Below, one piece after another: positions 26,256 to 34,655 of a stretch of DNA of 64,000 bases. The translations under genes were made by a program, and so were the position numbers. The number at the start of each line of letters is the position of its first letter. Position 1 is the stretch's first letter. Under the pieces are notes generated by a model that saw only the letters and a list, made by a program, of their open reading frames with translations, was not told where the DNA came from and searched no databases. Source of the DNA: [Clostridium] saccharolyticum WM1 (GTDB lineage Bacteria; Bacillota; Clostridia; Lachnospirales; Lachnospiraceae); NCBI RefSeq assembly GCF_000144625.1, contig NC_014376.1, positions 124,001 through 188,000 of the forward strand, read 5' to 3'.

Positions 26256-26771
26256 ATCGTTTCATATGTTGTTTTACTGTTGATTTTAGGGACAGGGGCA
26301 TTCTTTGATGCCCAAGAGCACCGCATTCCTAACGGTTTGGTGCTTTGGGGAGTTATCATCGGCTTCTTGCTTGAGATTGCTGGGTCAGGAAAGCCTTTGG
26401 CAGGCCTTCTGTTCCTTCTGAGGCTTTTGATTGTAACCATGGTATTTTTTTTATTGTTTCTGTGCCGGATGATCGGCGCAGGGGATATTAAGCTGGCCGC
26501 TTTGATATGCGGTTTTCTGGGGCTTAGAGCTGGTGCTCTGGCAGTTGGATTTGGTTTTCTTATAGGGGCTATCTGGTCATTTATTAAAATGACAGTAAGA
26601 GGCAGTCTATTCATCCGCTTTTCCTGTCTTTTTGCCTATATCAGGCGTGTATTTCAAACTGGGAAACTTACAACCTACTACGATCCGGTCCAGGATGGAT
26701 ATGATGTGGTAATTCCTTTGGGCCTTTGCCTGTTTTTAGGGACCATAGGCTCTATGATTTTCGTGAAATGA
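26256..26771 (+). CDS. Prepilin peptidase (A24, TadV/CpaA-like)
   Basis: The protein of about 171 residues is a short integral-membrane A24 aspartic peptidase that removes leader peptides from Flp-type prepilins. The two catalytic aspartates are in FFDAQEHRIPN and GAGDIKLAA (GxGD motif). About six membrane segments are predicted. The start is uncertain: the first ordinary initiation codon is TTG at 26280, which lacks a ribosome site and cuts the first membrane segment short. ATC at 26256 lies 5 bases after AGAGGGGGG and restores IVSYVVLLLILGTG. No ATG, GTG or TTG occurs in frame between the upstream stop (26235) and 26280. Confidence 0.85.
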   Translation: MVSYVVLLLILGTGAFFDAQEHRIPNGLVLWGVIIGFLLEIAGSGKPLAGLLFLLRLLIVTMVFFLLFLCRMIGAGDIKLAALICGFLGLRAGALAVGFGFLIGAIWSFIKMTVRGSLFIRFSCLFAYIRRVFQTGKLTTYYDPVQDGYDVVIPLGLCLFLGTIGSMIFVK

Positions 26772-26866
26772 GTTGATAACAATGAAATTTCAGCCTAAAT
26801 CTGCGGGTAGTGGAATATGGCAGTATTTCTGCCAGGTTCATTGAGTAATCAAAAGGAGGTCATGTA

Positions 26867-27868
26867 TTGGCAAAAAGAGTGATGGCGGTTTATGATGAGG
26901 ATCCGTTGTATGCTGAGAGATTGGCGGAATATGTAAACCAGAAGGAACAGGTCCCGTTCTCAGTACTGGGTTTTACTGCCCTGGAGCGGCTGACGGATTA
27001 TGGAGCAGATCACAGGATAGAGCTTCTGCTGGTTGATTCCTCCGTATCCCGGGAGGATATAGAGAAAATAGGAGCAGCCTTTGTGATCCTGCTGGCTGAC
27101 GGGGAGGTGGCCCCCTTGGAAGAGCCATATCCAAGAGTTTATAAGTACCAGGCCGCAGACAGAATCATGCGTGAGGTGATGGGATTCTATTGTAATAATT
27201 CCGGGGAACCTGGATATGCCATGGTTTCAAGGTCAGGAAGGGTCATGGGGGTCTACTCGCCCATAAACAGGTGCTTAAAAACTTCTTTTGCCCTTACCAT
27301 GGGACAACTGCTGGCCAGGGATTTAAAGGTTCTTTATATGAACTTTGAGGATTGTTCCGGTTTTGGGCGTCTCATGGGAGAGGAGTATAAGGGAGGACTG
27401 TCAGATCTGTTGTATTATTATGGGCAGGAGGGATTTCACTGGGGCAGGCTTGGGGCAGTAGTTCATACCTGGGGGGACTTGGATTATGTGCCTCCGGTAC
27501 AGTATCCCGAGGATCTTTGCCAGGTGACCGGGCAGATGATGGCAGAGCTGGTGGGCCATATTGCAAGGGAAAGCACTTATGGGTCCATTATCCTGGATCT
27601 TGGCCAGTTTGGTAAGAAAGGAGCAGAGCTGCTGGAAGTATGCGATGTGGTATACATGCCGGTAAAGGATGACTGCGTGTCTGCAGCAAAGGTGGAAGAA
27701 TTTGAAGAATACTTAACCTCATCCGGTCATGAAGCACTAATAAGCCGGATTCAGAAGATAAAGCCGCCCTACCACAGCAGCTTTGGACGGAGAGATAACT
27801 ATCTGGAACAGCTTTTGTGGGGAGAGCTGGGGGATTACACAAGACAGCTTTTGAGAAAATTCCCTTAG
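26867..27868 (+). CDS. tadZ: TadZ/CpaE-like pilus localisation ATPase
   Basis: The 333-residue protein has an N-terminal receiver-like domain (about 1-110, with LLLVDSSVS at a phospho-acceptor-like position) followed by a MinD/ParA-type domain. The P-loop is atypical, YSPINRCLKTSFAL, lacking the usual glycines, as is common in TadZ proteins. GSIILDLGQFGKKGAELLEVCDVVYMPVK corresponds to the Walker B and following region. TadZ positions the Tad pilus machinery at the membrane. The start is TTG, 7 bases after GGAGG at 26855-26859; an ATG at 26862 leads to an early stop. It precedes tadA. Confidence 0.8.
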   Translation: MAKRVMAVYDEDPLYAERLAEYVNQKEQVPFSVLGFTALERLTDYGADHRIELLLVDSSVSREDIEKIGAAFVILLADGEVAPLEEPYPRVYKYQAADRIMREVMGFYCNNSGEPGYAMVSRSGRVMGVYSPINRCLKTSFALTMGQLLARDLKVLYMNFEDCSGFGRLMGEEYKGGLSDLLYYYGQEGFHWGRLGAVVHTWGDLDYVPPVQYPEDLCQVTGQMMAELVGHIARESTYGSIILDLGQFGKKGAELLEVCDVVYMPVKDDCVSAAKVEEFEEYLTSSGHEALISRIQKIKPPYHSSFGRRDNYLEQLLWGELGDYTRQLLRKFP

Positions 27869-27951
27869 GGGAGGCGATTAAGGGAAACAGATCGGGCAAG
27901 GAGGAAACTGTCATTAGCCGTAAGGAAATGACAGCACAAGGAGGAACCGTC

Positions 27952-29169
27952 ATGGAAGAACAGAGAAGGAAGCTGCGGGAAGAAATCTTAAGAGAACTGG
28001 ATGAACGGCAGCAGGTGGCCGATGAAGAGCTGTGTGATATCATTGACAGTAGAATTCTGGAATATGGAAAAAACAATTTTTTACCCCTAAAGGATAAGAT
28101 GGAGCTTCGGAGCCGGCTGTTTGACTCATTCCGAAGGCTGGGGGCACTTCAGGAACTGGTGGACGACCAGGATGTGACAGAGATCATGGTAAACGGGGCG
28201 GACCGTGTTTTTGTAGAACGAAACGGGAGAATGGAACCGTGGGTCAGAGCTTTTGACAGCCCGGAGCAGTTAGAGGATACCATCCAACAGATTGTCAGCA
28301 GGGTAAACCGCACGGTAAACGTATCAAGACCCATCGCTGATGCCCGTCTGTCTGACGGCTCCAGGGTCCATGTGGTACTCCCGCCCATTGCCCTGGATGG
28401 CCCTGCAGTGACCATCCGGAAGTTCCCCAAGCCCATTACCATGGCAAGACTGTTAAAGCTTGGTTCAATTACGGAGGAGGCTTCGGATTTTTTAAAATGC
28501 ATTGTAGAAGCCGGATACAATATTTTTATCAGCGGCGGGACCAATTCCGGAAAGAGCACGTTTCTCAATGCTTTGTCTGCCTGCATTCCAAAGGATGAGC
28601 GGATCGTGACCATTGAGGATTCGGCGGAGTTAAAAATCACCCACCTCCCAAACCTGGTACGGCTTGAGACCAGGCAAGCCAATGGGGAAGGAGACGGGGA
28701 AGTGACGATTGGGGACCTGATCCGGGCGGCTTTGCGGATGAATCCTTCCAGAATCATCGTAGGGGAGGTAAGGGGAAAGGAAGCTCTGGATATGATATCG
28801 GCTATGAACACCGGACATGACGGAAGTCTTAGTACCGGACATGGAAACAGTCCCAGAGACATGCTTTCCAGACTTGAGACTATGGTGCTCATGGGGGCAG
28901 ATATTCCATTGGCGGCAGTCAGAAGCCAGGTGGCGGCGGCAATTGATATATTAATTCACTTAGGACGGCTGAGGGATAAAAGCAGAAGGGTCCTGTCCAT
29001 TGTGGAGGTGGTTGGCTATGAAAATGGAGAAATCAGGCTCAATCCGTTATACCGGTTTGAGGAAGATTATGAAGACCGGGAAGGGAGCCAGACCGTCCGG
29101 GGGAGTCTTAAAAAGGTGGGATGCATTCAAAATACCGAAAAACTCAAAGCAGCAGGCATTGAGATATGA
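27952..29169 (+). CDS. tadA: TadA/CpaF-type secretion ATPase
   Basis: This hexameric ATPase powers Flp pilus assembly. The 405-residue protein has the conserved N-terminal PFLF domain (TEIMVNGADRVFVERNG) and C-terminal ATPase core: Walker A SGGTNSGKSTFLNAL, Asp box IVTIEDSAELK, Walker B IIVGEVRG and His box TGHDGSLSTGHGNS. The ATG at 27952 follows AAGGAGG by 6 bases; the open frame continues upstream to 27817 but overlaps tadZ and lacks a better site. The name refers to the Tad pilus and must not be confused with the tRNA deaminase near 63,200. Confidence 0.93.
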   Translation: MEEQRRKLREEILRELDERQQVADEELCDIIDSRILEYGKNNFLPLKDKMELRSRLFDSFRRLGALQELVDDQDVTEIMVNGADRVFVERNGRMEPWVRAFDSPEQLEDTIQQIVSRVNRTVNVSRPIADARLSDGSRVHVVLPPIALDGPAVTIRKFPKPITMARLLKLGSITEEASDFLKCIVEAGYNIFISGGTNSGKSTFLNALSACIPKDERIVTIEDSAELKITHLPNLVRLETRQANGEGDGEVTIGDLIRAALRMNPSRIIVGEVRGKEALDMISAMNTGHDGSLSTGHGNSPRDMLSRLETMVLMGADIPLAAVRSQVAAAIDILIHLGRLRDKSRRVLSIVEVVGYENGEIRLNPLYRFEEDYEDREGSQTVRGSLKKVGCIQNTEKLKAAGIEI

Positions 29170-29896
29170 TAATTATGTTCTGACGCCGGCTCAATGGTTC
29201 CTGTACGGGTTCCAGGGTCTGGCAGCGGCAGGAATTTTCTCTTACGTTTTTTACCGCAGTGTTGCGTCATTTCTGTTATTTCTTCCAATGATTTTTATTT
29301 TTCCCCATATTAAAAAAAGTGAATTAAAGAAGAAAAGGCTTCAACAGCTGAATCTGGAATTTAAGGAAGGAATCCTTCTCTTAGCCTCTTTTCTTAGTGC
29401 CGGATACTCTGTGGAAAATGCTTTTTCAGCCTCTGTAAAGGAACTGGTTATTCTTTATGGAGAAGAAGGGATGGTTTCCATGGAATTTGGCCATATTGTA
29501 AGCCAGATCCGGATAAACCGCTCCGTGGAGCAGGCACTTTCTGAATTTGCGGGACGCAGCGGCCTGGATGATGTTAAAAACTTTGCGGAAGTATTTGCCG
29601 CTGCAAAACGAAGTGGAGGTGAGTTGGTTTCCATCATCAGCCATACAGCGGCGGTAATAAGGGATAAGATGCAGGTAAGGCAGGAGATTTTGACCATGAC
29701 AGCCTCAAAGCAATTTGAACAAAAGATTATGACCATGATTCCCTTTTTTATCGTTCTCTATATTGACATGACCTCTCCAGGCTTCTTTAACATCATGTAC
29801 AATACGGGAATTGGAAGAATTCTTATGACTCTTTGCTTGGCCGTCTACATCGGGGCTATCGCCATAGCAAGGCATATCATGAAGATCGAGATATGA
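29069..29896 (+). CDS. tadB: TadB-like inner-membrane platform protein
   Basis: The protein (about 275 residues) has the type II secretion F domain: ILLLASFLSAGYSVENAF and later AAAKRSGGELVSIISHTA, with membrane segments near the start and at the C-terminus (MIPFFIVLYIDM and ILMTLCLAVYIGAIAIA). It forms the membrane platform on which TadA acts. The ATG at 29069 is 6 bases after GAGG and would overlap the end of tadA by 101 bases in another frame. The hydrophobic core starts only after tadA ends, so the extra N-terminal residues are a basic cytoplasmic tail whose true length needs checking. Confidence 0.85.
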   Translation: MKTGKGARPSGGVLKRWDAFKIPKNSKQQALRYDNYVLTPAQWFLYGFQGLAAAGIFSYVFYRSVASFLLFLPMIFIFPHIKKSELKKKRLQQLNLEFKEGILLLASFLSAGYSVENAFSASVKELVILYGEEGMVSMEFGHIVSQIRINRSVEQALSEFAGRSGLDDVKNFAEVFAAAKRSGGELVSIISHTAAVIRDKMQVRQEILTMTASKQFEQKIMTMIPFFIVLYIDMTSPGFFNIMYNTGIGRILMTLCLAVYIGAIAIARHIMKIEI

Positions 29897-29910
29897 ATGG
29901 AGGAAAGAGA

Positions 29911-31173
29911 ATGGTAAGGAAAAGCGAAAAAAAGTGGATTTTCCCTTTTACCAGAGTACAGGCGGTCTGTGCAGTGTCGGGGTTTGTTTTTTATATTGCC
30001 ATGAAGCTGGTATTTGGGTCAGGGGGCAGGGAGCTATCGGAGGGGGCAGGGCTTAAAAGAGCAGGACCGGGCCAGGGGGAGTCTACCTATGATGTCCTGG
30101 TATCCGGGCTTGATAAGGACAATGAAGATAAGAGAGTGCCGGTGAAAATTCCTGTCAGAGAGAGGAAATACAGTGAGGAGGAGGCAAGAGAGCTGTTCCA
30201 AAAGATCCAGCCTGAGCTGACAGAACAGATGTTGGGAGAAAATGAATCCCTGGAGGATGTGAGAGGAAATCTAAATCTAAAGGGAAGCCTTGGCGAGTAC
30301 GGGCTTAGAATTATTTGGGAATCCGAGAATCCTCAGGTCATTGATGCCTTCGGGATCGTACACAATGAGGATATACCGGAAGAGGGTAAGTCGGTTTGGT
30401 TAAGGGCAAGGGTGACTGACGGAAGCTATGAGCGGCAATTTGAGTTTAAGGTTACCGTTTACCCTGCTTCTCTTACCCGGGAACAAAGGGCTGCCGATGA
30501 CTTTGTCCGGTGGATCGGGCAAATCGATCTTAAACAGCAAACGGAGGACCGCCTGTCTCTGCCACCGGTTTATATGGGGGAGCGGCTGACATATTTCCAG
30601 CCTGAAGAGACGGATTATCGGATCCTGCCGGTGCTGGGAATTTTGCTGGCTGCACTTCTTCCTTTAAAAGGGGAGTTTGACAGGAAAAATCAGGCAAGGG
30701 TGCGGGAGCGGCAATTACTTTTTGATTATTCAGAGGTAGTTTCCAAGCTGGTGGTTTACATGGGCGCAGGACTTACGGTCAGAGGCGCCTGGGAACGGAT
30801 CACGGCGGGCTATAAGGACGGGGTAAAACAGGGAAAAAGAAGCGTAAGGCCGGCTTATGAGGAGATGGTGAAAACGGCAGCACAGCTTGGCAGCGGGCTG
30901 TCAGAAGGGAAGGCCTACAGTGAATTTGGAAGGCGCTGCGGGGTTCAGGTCTACATTAAGCTTTCCGCTCTTCTGGAACAGAGCCAGAAAAACGGGAGCC
31001 GCCAGCTTCGGCCGGCGTTGGAGCTTGAAATGGTGTCTGCCTTTGAACAGAGGAAGAACCTGGCTAAAAAGCTGGGGGAAGAAGCCGGAACCAAGCTATT
31101 GCTGCCCCTTCTCATGATGCTGGGAGTAGTCATGGTCATGATCGTGGTTCCTGCGTTCCTGTCATTTTATTAG
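29911..31173 (+). CDS. tadC: TadC-like platform protein with extracytoplasmic Ig-like insertion
   Basis: The 420-residue protein ends in a T2SSF domain (VVSKLVVYMGAGLTVRGAWERI and the C-terminal segment LLPLLMMLGVVMVMIVVPAFL). Unlike usual TadC, an N-terminal membrane segment (about 15-35) is followed by about 200 residues predicted to lie outside the membrane before the next membrane segment (near 250). Within it, GLRIIWESENPQVIDAFG and LRARVTDGSYERQFEFKVTVYP follow the pattern of atrophied bacterial Ig-like domains. The ATG at 29911 follows GGAGGAAAGAG; the gene starts 14 bases after tadB ends. Assignment as TadC rests on the C-terminal domain and the order after tadB. Confidence 0.78.
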   Translation: MVRKSEKKWIFPFTRVQAVCAVSGFVFYIAMKLVFGSGGRELSEGAGLKRAGPGQGESTYDVLVSGLDKDNEDKRVPVKIPVRERKYSEEEARELFQKIQPELTEQMLGENESLEDVRGNLNLKGSLGEYGLRIIWESENPQVIDAFGIVHNEDIPEEGKSVWLRARVTDGSYERQFEFKVTVYPASLTREQRAADDFVRWIGQIDLKQQTEDRLSLPPVYMGERLTYFQPEETDYRILPVLGILLAALLPLKGEFDRKNQARVRERQLLFDYSEVVSKLVVYMGAGLTVRGAWERITAGYKDGVKQGKRSVRPAYEEMVKTAAQLGSGLSEGKAYSEFGRRCGVQVYIKLSALLEQSQKNGSRQLRPALELEMVSAFEQRKNLAKKLGEEAGTKLLLPLLMMLGVVMVMIVVPAFLSFY

Positions 31174-31188
31174 AAGGGAGGTGAAAGA

Positions 31189-31374
31189 ATGCTGGATTGG
31201 ATTAAAGATCAGATCGGGGACTTTTTAAGAGAAGAAGATGGAGTCGGTGTGATTGAGGTGGTGTTGATCCTGGTGGTTTTAATCGGACTTGTTATCATCT
31301 TTAAAAAACAGATAACAACCCTGCTGGATAACATATTCAAGGAAATCAATAACCAGTCAAAAGAGGTGTATTAA
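31189..31374 (+). CDS. Flp-type type IVb pilin
   Basis: This 61-residue protein is the likely major pilin subunit. A short charged leader ends in REEDG, followed by VGVIEVVLILVVLIGLVIIF: cleavage after the Gly puts Glu at position +5, as required for prepilin processing. The usual +6 Tyr of Flp pilins is Val here. A short polar tail follows the single hydrophobic helix. A strong AGAAGGGAGG ribosome site precedes it, consistent with high expression. The stop codon overlaps the next start (TAATG). Confidence 0.88.
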   Translation: MLDWIKDQIGDFLREEDGVGVIEVVLILVVLIGLVIIFKKQITTLLDNIFKEINNQSKEVY

Positions 31375-33266
31375 TGCGCAAAAAAGGACAGATCACGGTA
31401 TTTTTCAGTTTGGCCCTTTTATGTGTATTCAGTCTGATGTGCGGACTCTTAGAGTCCGCACGGACCGCCGGGGCCAGGTGCTACTTAAAGCTGGCGGCTG
31501 ATTCCTCCATGGACTCGGTATTCAGCAGGTATCATAAGGAGGCCTGGGAAAAATACCGGCTCTTCCTTCTGGAATGTGAAAATGGTGATGAATTGGCAAA
31601 GGTGTGGAAGGGATATATGGAGCCTTATATGGACACCTCCGGCTGGTACTCCATGAATATGGAGCAGGCGGATACCATGCAGCTTATTTCTATTACCGAC
31701 GGGGGCGGCCATTATTTGAATCAGGAGATCCTTGATTATATGAAGTATGGAATCTTTGAAAATATAACCGATGAAAAAGGCGGGGAAGTGCTGCTTGAAA
31801 ATTTAAAAGAAGCCAGGGCCGTGAAACAGCTGTCCAGTTCATTTCGTAGTCATGAGCGGGAAGCGGTCCGTCTGGAACGGGCCTTAGAGGATATTAACAT
31901 CTCCCTAAAACAGCAGAAGGCTTTCTGGCAGGCGGCGAAAGAAGGGATCGCAGATTTTGACGGTCCAGAGTTTCGAAGAGAAGCGGACAGGCTTAAACGG
32001 GAGACGGACCGGATTCCTTCCCTTGTAAAGGCTTATGAGAAAAGGGCGGATGATTTAAAAAGTAGTATAACCGAGACAAACAAAGCCCTGTCTGAAGCTA
32101 AAGAAGAATTAAGCCAGAAGGTCAATGAAGCTTTCATGAGTGATACCTCCTGCTATGAATCTTATGTTAATCAGGATGGAGACCGAAGAAAGGAAATCCA
32201 GGTACTTCCTGAAAAGATGGAGCTGGTGAGGCAAGTGGCCGAACGGGCGAAGGAGCGTTCCTATGAGGTGGAGAGCATCATTGATCAGTGGGACAGTGAC
32301 GATGAAGAAGATGATGGACCGGATTTAACTTCCTTGTGGGGTTCCGTCGGGGAAATATGGCACGAAGCGGATATTCCCGTTCTTTCCTATTCCAATGGTG
32401 TAAAGGATCCGGAAAAACAAAAACTCCTGGAACAGGTGGAAGGTTTTCTGCAAACTGGGCTGCTGGCTCTGGTGTTGCCTGAGGGGAAGGAAATATCCAA
32501 AGGCATTATATCTGACAATTCTTTTCCATCCGTCACCTGTATGAAAGAGCAGGGACCGGGAGTAGATGCGGGAATTATGGACCGGATCCTGTTTGGAGAA
32601 TATTGCAGTCGTTTTCTTACCAACTTTCTTTCCGAGGAGGATAAGGAGGTAAGGTACGAAATGGAGTATCTGATTTCAGGAAAGCATACAGATGAAGAAA
32701 ACTTAAAACAGACGGTTGCAGACGTTCTCATGGTGAGGGAGGGCTTGAACCTGATCCATATTTTATCCGACGGCCAGAAACGGGAGGAGGCAAGGGCTCT
32801 TGCCGGCCTTATTACCGGGGCTGTGGGAATGGCTCCTCTTACGGGAATCGTGGCATTTTTTGTAATGAGCGTATGGGCCTTAGGAGAGGCAATTACAGAT
32901 GTAAAAATGCTTTTGGAAGGGAAAAAGGTGGTCCTTTTGAAAACGCGGGATACCTGGAGGCTGTCTCTTACCGGTCTTATGGAGCTGGGAAAAACGGGAA
33001 CCTGTACAGGCGGTTCAGGAGATGAAACGGGGATTGATTATACTGCTTATTTAAAGCTGCTTCTATTCTTAGGGGAGATCAGGCGTCAGTATTACCGTGT
33101 TATGGACGTGATACAGATGAATCTATGCAGGGAACAGGAGGATTTTCGCATGATACACTGTGTCTATCAGGCAGAAATACGTGGGAGGGTAAAATCAAGG
33201 CATATGTTTTTCGGAGGAATTGATCCCTTTTTTCCGGTAGAAGTCCGGACTGAAAAGGCGTATTAA
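31374..33266 (+). CDS. DUF5702 domain protein of the Tad locus
   Basis: The 630-residue protein starts with KKGQITVFFSLALLCVFSLMCGLLESAR, a membrane anchor resembling the TadG/TadE-like start seen in DUF5702 proteins of clostridial Tad loci. A long, largely helical extracytoplasmic region follows, with coiled coil at about 140-260, and a second hydrophobic segment near residues 475-510 (GAVGMAPLTGIVAFFVMSVWALG). The acidic stretch SDDEEDDGPD lies near 305. The start overlaps the pilin stop by one base, indicating coupling. Its function is unknown; the position suggests an anchoring or tip role analogous to TadG. Confidence 0.78.
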   Translation: MRKKGQITVFFSLALLCVFSLMCGLLESARTAGARCYLKLAADSSMDSVFSRYHKEAWEKYRLFLLECENGDELAKVWKGYMEPYMDTSGWYSMNMEQADTMQLISITDGGGHYLNQEILDYMKYGIFENITDEKGGEVLLENLKEARAVKQLSSSFRSHEREAVRLERALEDINISLKQQKAFWQAAKEGIADFDGPEFRREADRLKRETDRIPSLVKAYEKRADDLKSSITETNKALSEAKEELSQKVNEAFMSDTSCYESYVNQDGDRRKEIQVLPEKMELVRQVAERAKERSYEVESIIDQWDSDDEEDDGPDLTSLWGSVGEIWHEADIPVLSYSNGVKDPEKQKLLEQVEGFLQTGLLALVLPEGKEISKGIISDNSFPSVTCMKEQGPGVDAGIMDRILFGEYCSRFLTNFLSEEDKEVRYEMEYLISGKHTDEENLKQTVADVLMVREGLNLIHILSDGQKREEARALAGLITGAVGMAPLTGIVAFFVMSVWALGEAITDVKMLLEGKKVVLLKTRDTWRLSLTGLMELGKTGTCTGGSGDETGIDYTAYLKLLLFLGEIRRQYYRVMDVIQMNLCREQEDFRMIHCVYQAEIRGRVKSRHMFFGGIDPFFPVEVRTEKAY

Positions 33267-33285
33267 GGGAAGGAGGCAGATGATC

Positions 33286-34209
33286 ATGCTCTTTTTCAAG
33301 GAGTTTCAAGGAAAAAATATTAAAAAAAAGGTTACTCTCCAGGTACAAATCCCCTTCATAATACAAGGATTCCTTGCAAAAAGGGCATTGTCATCTGCCT
33401 CCTTCTCCCGAATAAAGGGAAGCCTGACTGTAGAGGCAGCCTTTGTCCTGCCGCTTTTCCTGTTCTTTATGGCAATTCTCATGCTACCCATGACGGCTAT
33501 GAAGGAAGGAAGGCGTATTCAGACCGCCCTGGAGGCAGCAGGTGAAGAGGTGAGCCAGTATGCTTATGTGCTGCATCGGCTTGAACTGGGAGAGGGGCTG
33601 GAGTCAACTGGGCCGGGCGGCCTTTCAGAGGAATTATCAGACAGACTCACAGAGGAAGGGATGCTTCTATTTGTGAGAAAACGGATGGAAGGACGGGCGG
33701 GGAGTAAAAGGATTGAAGCGATATCCTTTGCTCGCTCTTCTGTTTTAAGGGATGGGGAGACCATCGACCTGATCATGGATTACAGAGTCAGAGTTCCATT
33801 TTCCGTCTTTGGATTAAGCAGCATACCAATGACAGCCAGATCCAGCCGAAGGGCCTGGATCGGACAGGAGGGAGGTAAGGGAAAAAAGGCGGGCCAGGAG
33901 GACGCGCTGGTATATGTGGGAAGGACGGGCACAAAATATCACCGGCAGCGGACCTGCCACTATTTGTATAATGACCTGGAACAGATTCCTTTTATCCAGT
34001 TGGAGAATGCTCGTAATTCATCCGGCGGAAAATACAAGCCCTGCAGCAGATGCGGAAGATTTGCAGAGGAAAACGGCAGTGTATTTATCATGCCGTCAGG
34101 AGAGAGATATCACAGTGACAGGAATTGCTCTTCCATCTTGGCATATGTGGAGGCAGTTCCTTTATCTGAGGTCCGTCACATGGGAGCATGTTCTTACTGC
34201 TCGCAATAG
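33286..34209 (+). CDS. TadE-like pseudopilin with two Cys/His modules
   Basis: The 307-residue protein has a prepilin-like segment at about 43-70: RIKG then SLTVEAAFVLPLFLFF, with Glu at +5. The leader before it is unusually long (over 40 residues). After about 130 residues typical of TadE, two tandem modules follow: VYVGRTGTKYHRQRTCHYL with KPCSRCG, and VFIMPSGERYHSDRNCSSIL with GACSYC. Each has the pattern YH..xxC...CxxC, like Ada-type or similar small metal-binding modules. The ATG at 33286 is 9 bases after GGAGG; an ATG at 33280 is too close to it. Zinc binding outside the cell is inference. Confidence 0.75.
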   Translation: MLFFKEFQGKNIKKKVTLQVQIPFIIQGFLAKRALSSASFSRIKGSLTVEAAFVLPLFLFFMAILMLPMTAMKEGRRIQTALEAAGEEVSQYAYVLHRLELGEGLESTGPGGLSEELSDRLTEEGMLLFVRKRMEGRAGSKRIEAISFARSSVLRDGETIDLIMDYRVRVPFSVFGLSSIPMTARSSRRAWIGQEGGKGKKAGQEDALVYVGRTGTKYHRQRTCHYLYNDLEQIPFIQLENARNSSGGKYKPCSRCGRFAEENGSVFIMPSGERYHSDRNCSSILAYVEAVPLSEVRHMGACSYCSQ

Positions 34210-34223
34210 GGAGGTGTCTTATA

Positions 34224-34655
34224 ATGGAAGGCGTATATAAGTCTTTATTCGGAATATTTTTACTGGCGGCTGCCTGGGAGGATGTTAGGGAAAAGGCCGT
34301 CAGCGTATGGGTTTTTGAAGGGGCAGCCATAGCTGGGGCGATCATGGCTCTATTGCAGGGAGAAATGGGGGCAGAGCGTTTGTTAAGCTGTATGGTCGGA
34401 GCGGGACTTCTTCTTTTAAGCAGGTTAACAAGTGAGGCAATCGGAATAGGGGATGGATGCTTTTTTGCAGTCAGCGGCCTTTATTTAAGCGCGGTTATGA
34501 ACCTGAAGCTTTTGATTTTCGGATCATTATTAAATGGCATCTTCTGCGGAGGAATGTATGTCTTTGGCCTTCTCAGGGGGAAGGATGTGAAAAAGAAAAC
34601 CGTACCCTTCCTGCCCTTTCTGGTCCCGGTCTGGATCGGACTGGAGATATTATGA
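34224..34655 (+). CDS. Second A24 prepilin peptidase-like protein
   Basis: The 143-residue membrane protein carries the A24 pattern with Asp in AAAWEDVREKAVSVW and the GIGDGCFFAVSG (GxGD) motif. It is as short as TadV and lacks the N-terminal methylase domain of PilD. A ribosome site GGGAGGTG precedes the ATG at 34224. It is the second such peptidase in this locus (the first is at 26,256), so the two may process different substrates, such as Flp pilin and TadE-like pseudopilins. It overlaps the next gene by an ATGA. Confidence 0.8.
   Translation: MEGVYKSLFGIFLLAAAWEDVREKAVSVWVFEGAAIAGAIMALLQGEMGAERLLSCMVGAGLLLLSRLTSEAIGIGDGCFFAVSGLYLSAVMNLKLLIFGSLLNGIFCGGMYVFGLLRGKDVKKKTVPFLPFLVPVWIGLEIL

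Noticed and set aside
28149..28892. Long minus-strand open frame (247 codons)
   Set aside because: Antisense to tadA, whose motifs are fully conserved on the plus strand; no ribosome site or family features.
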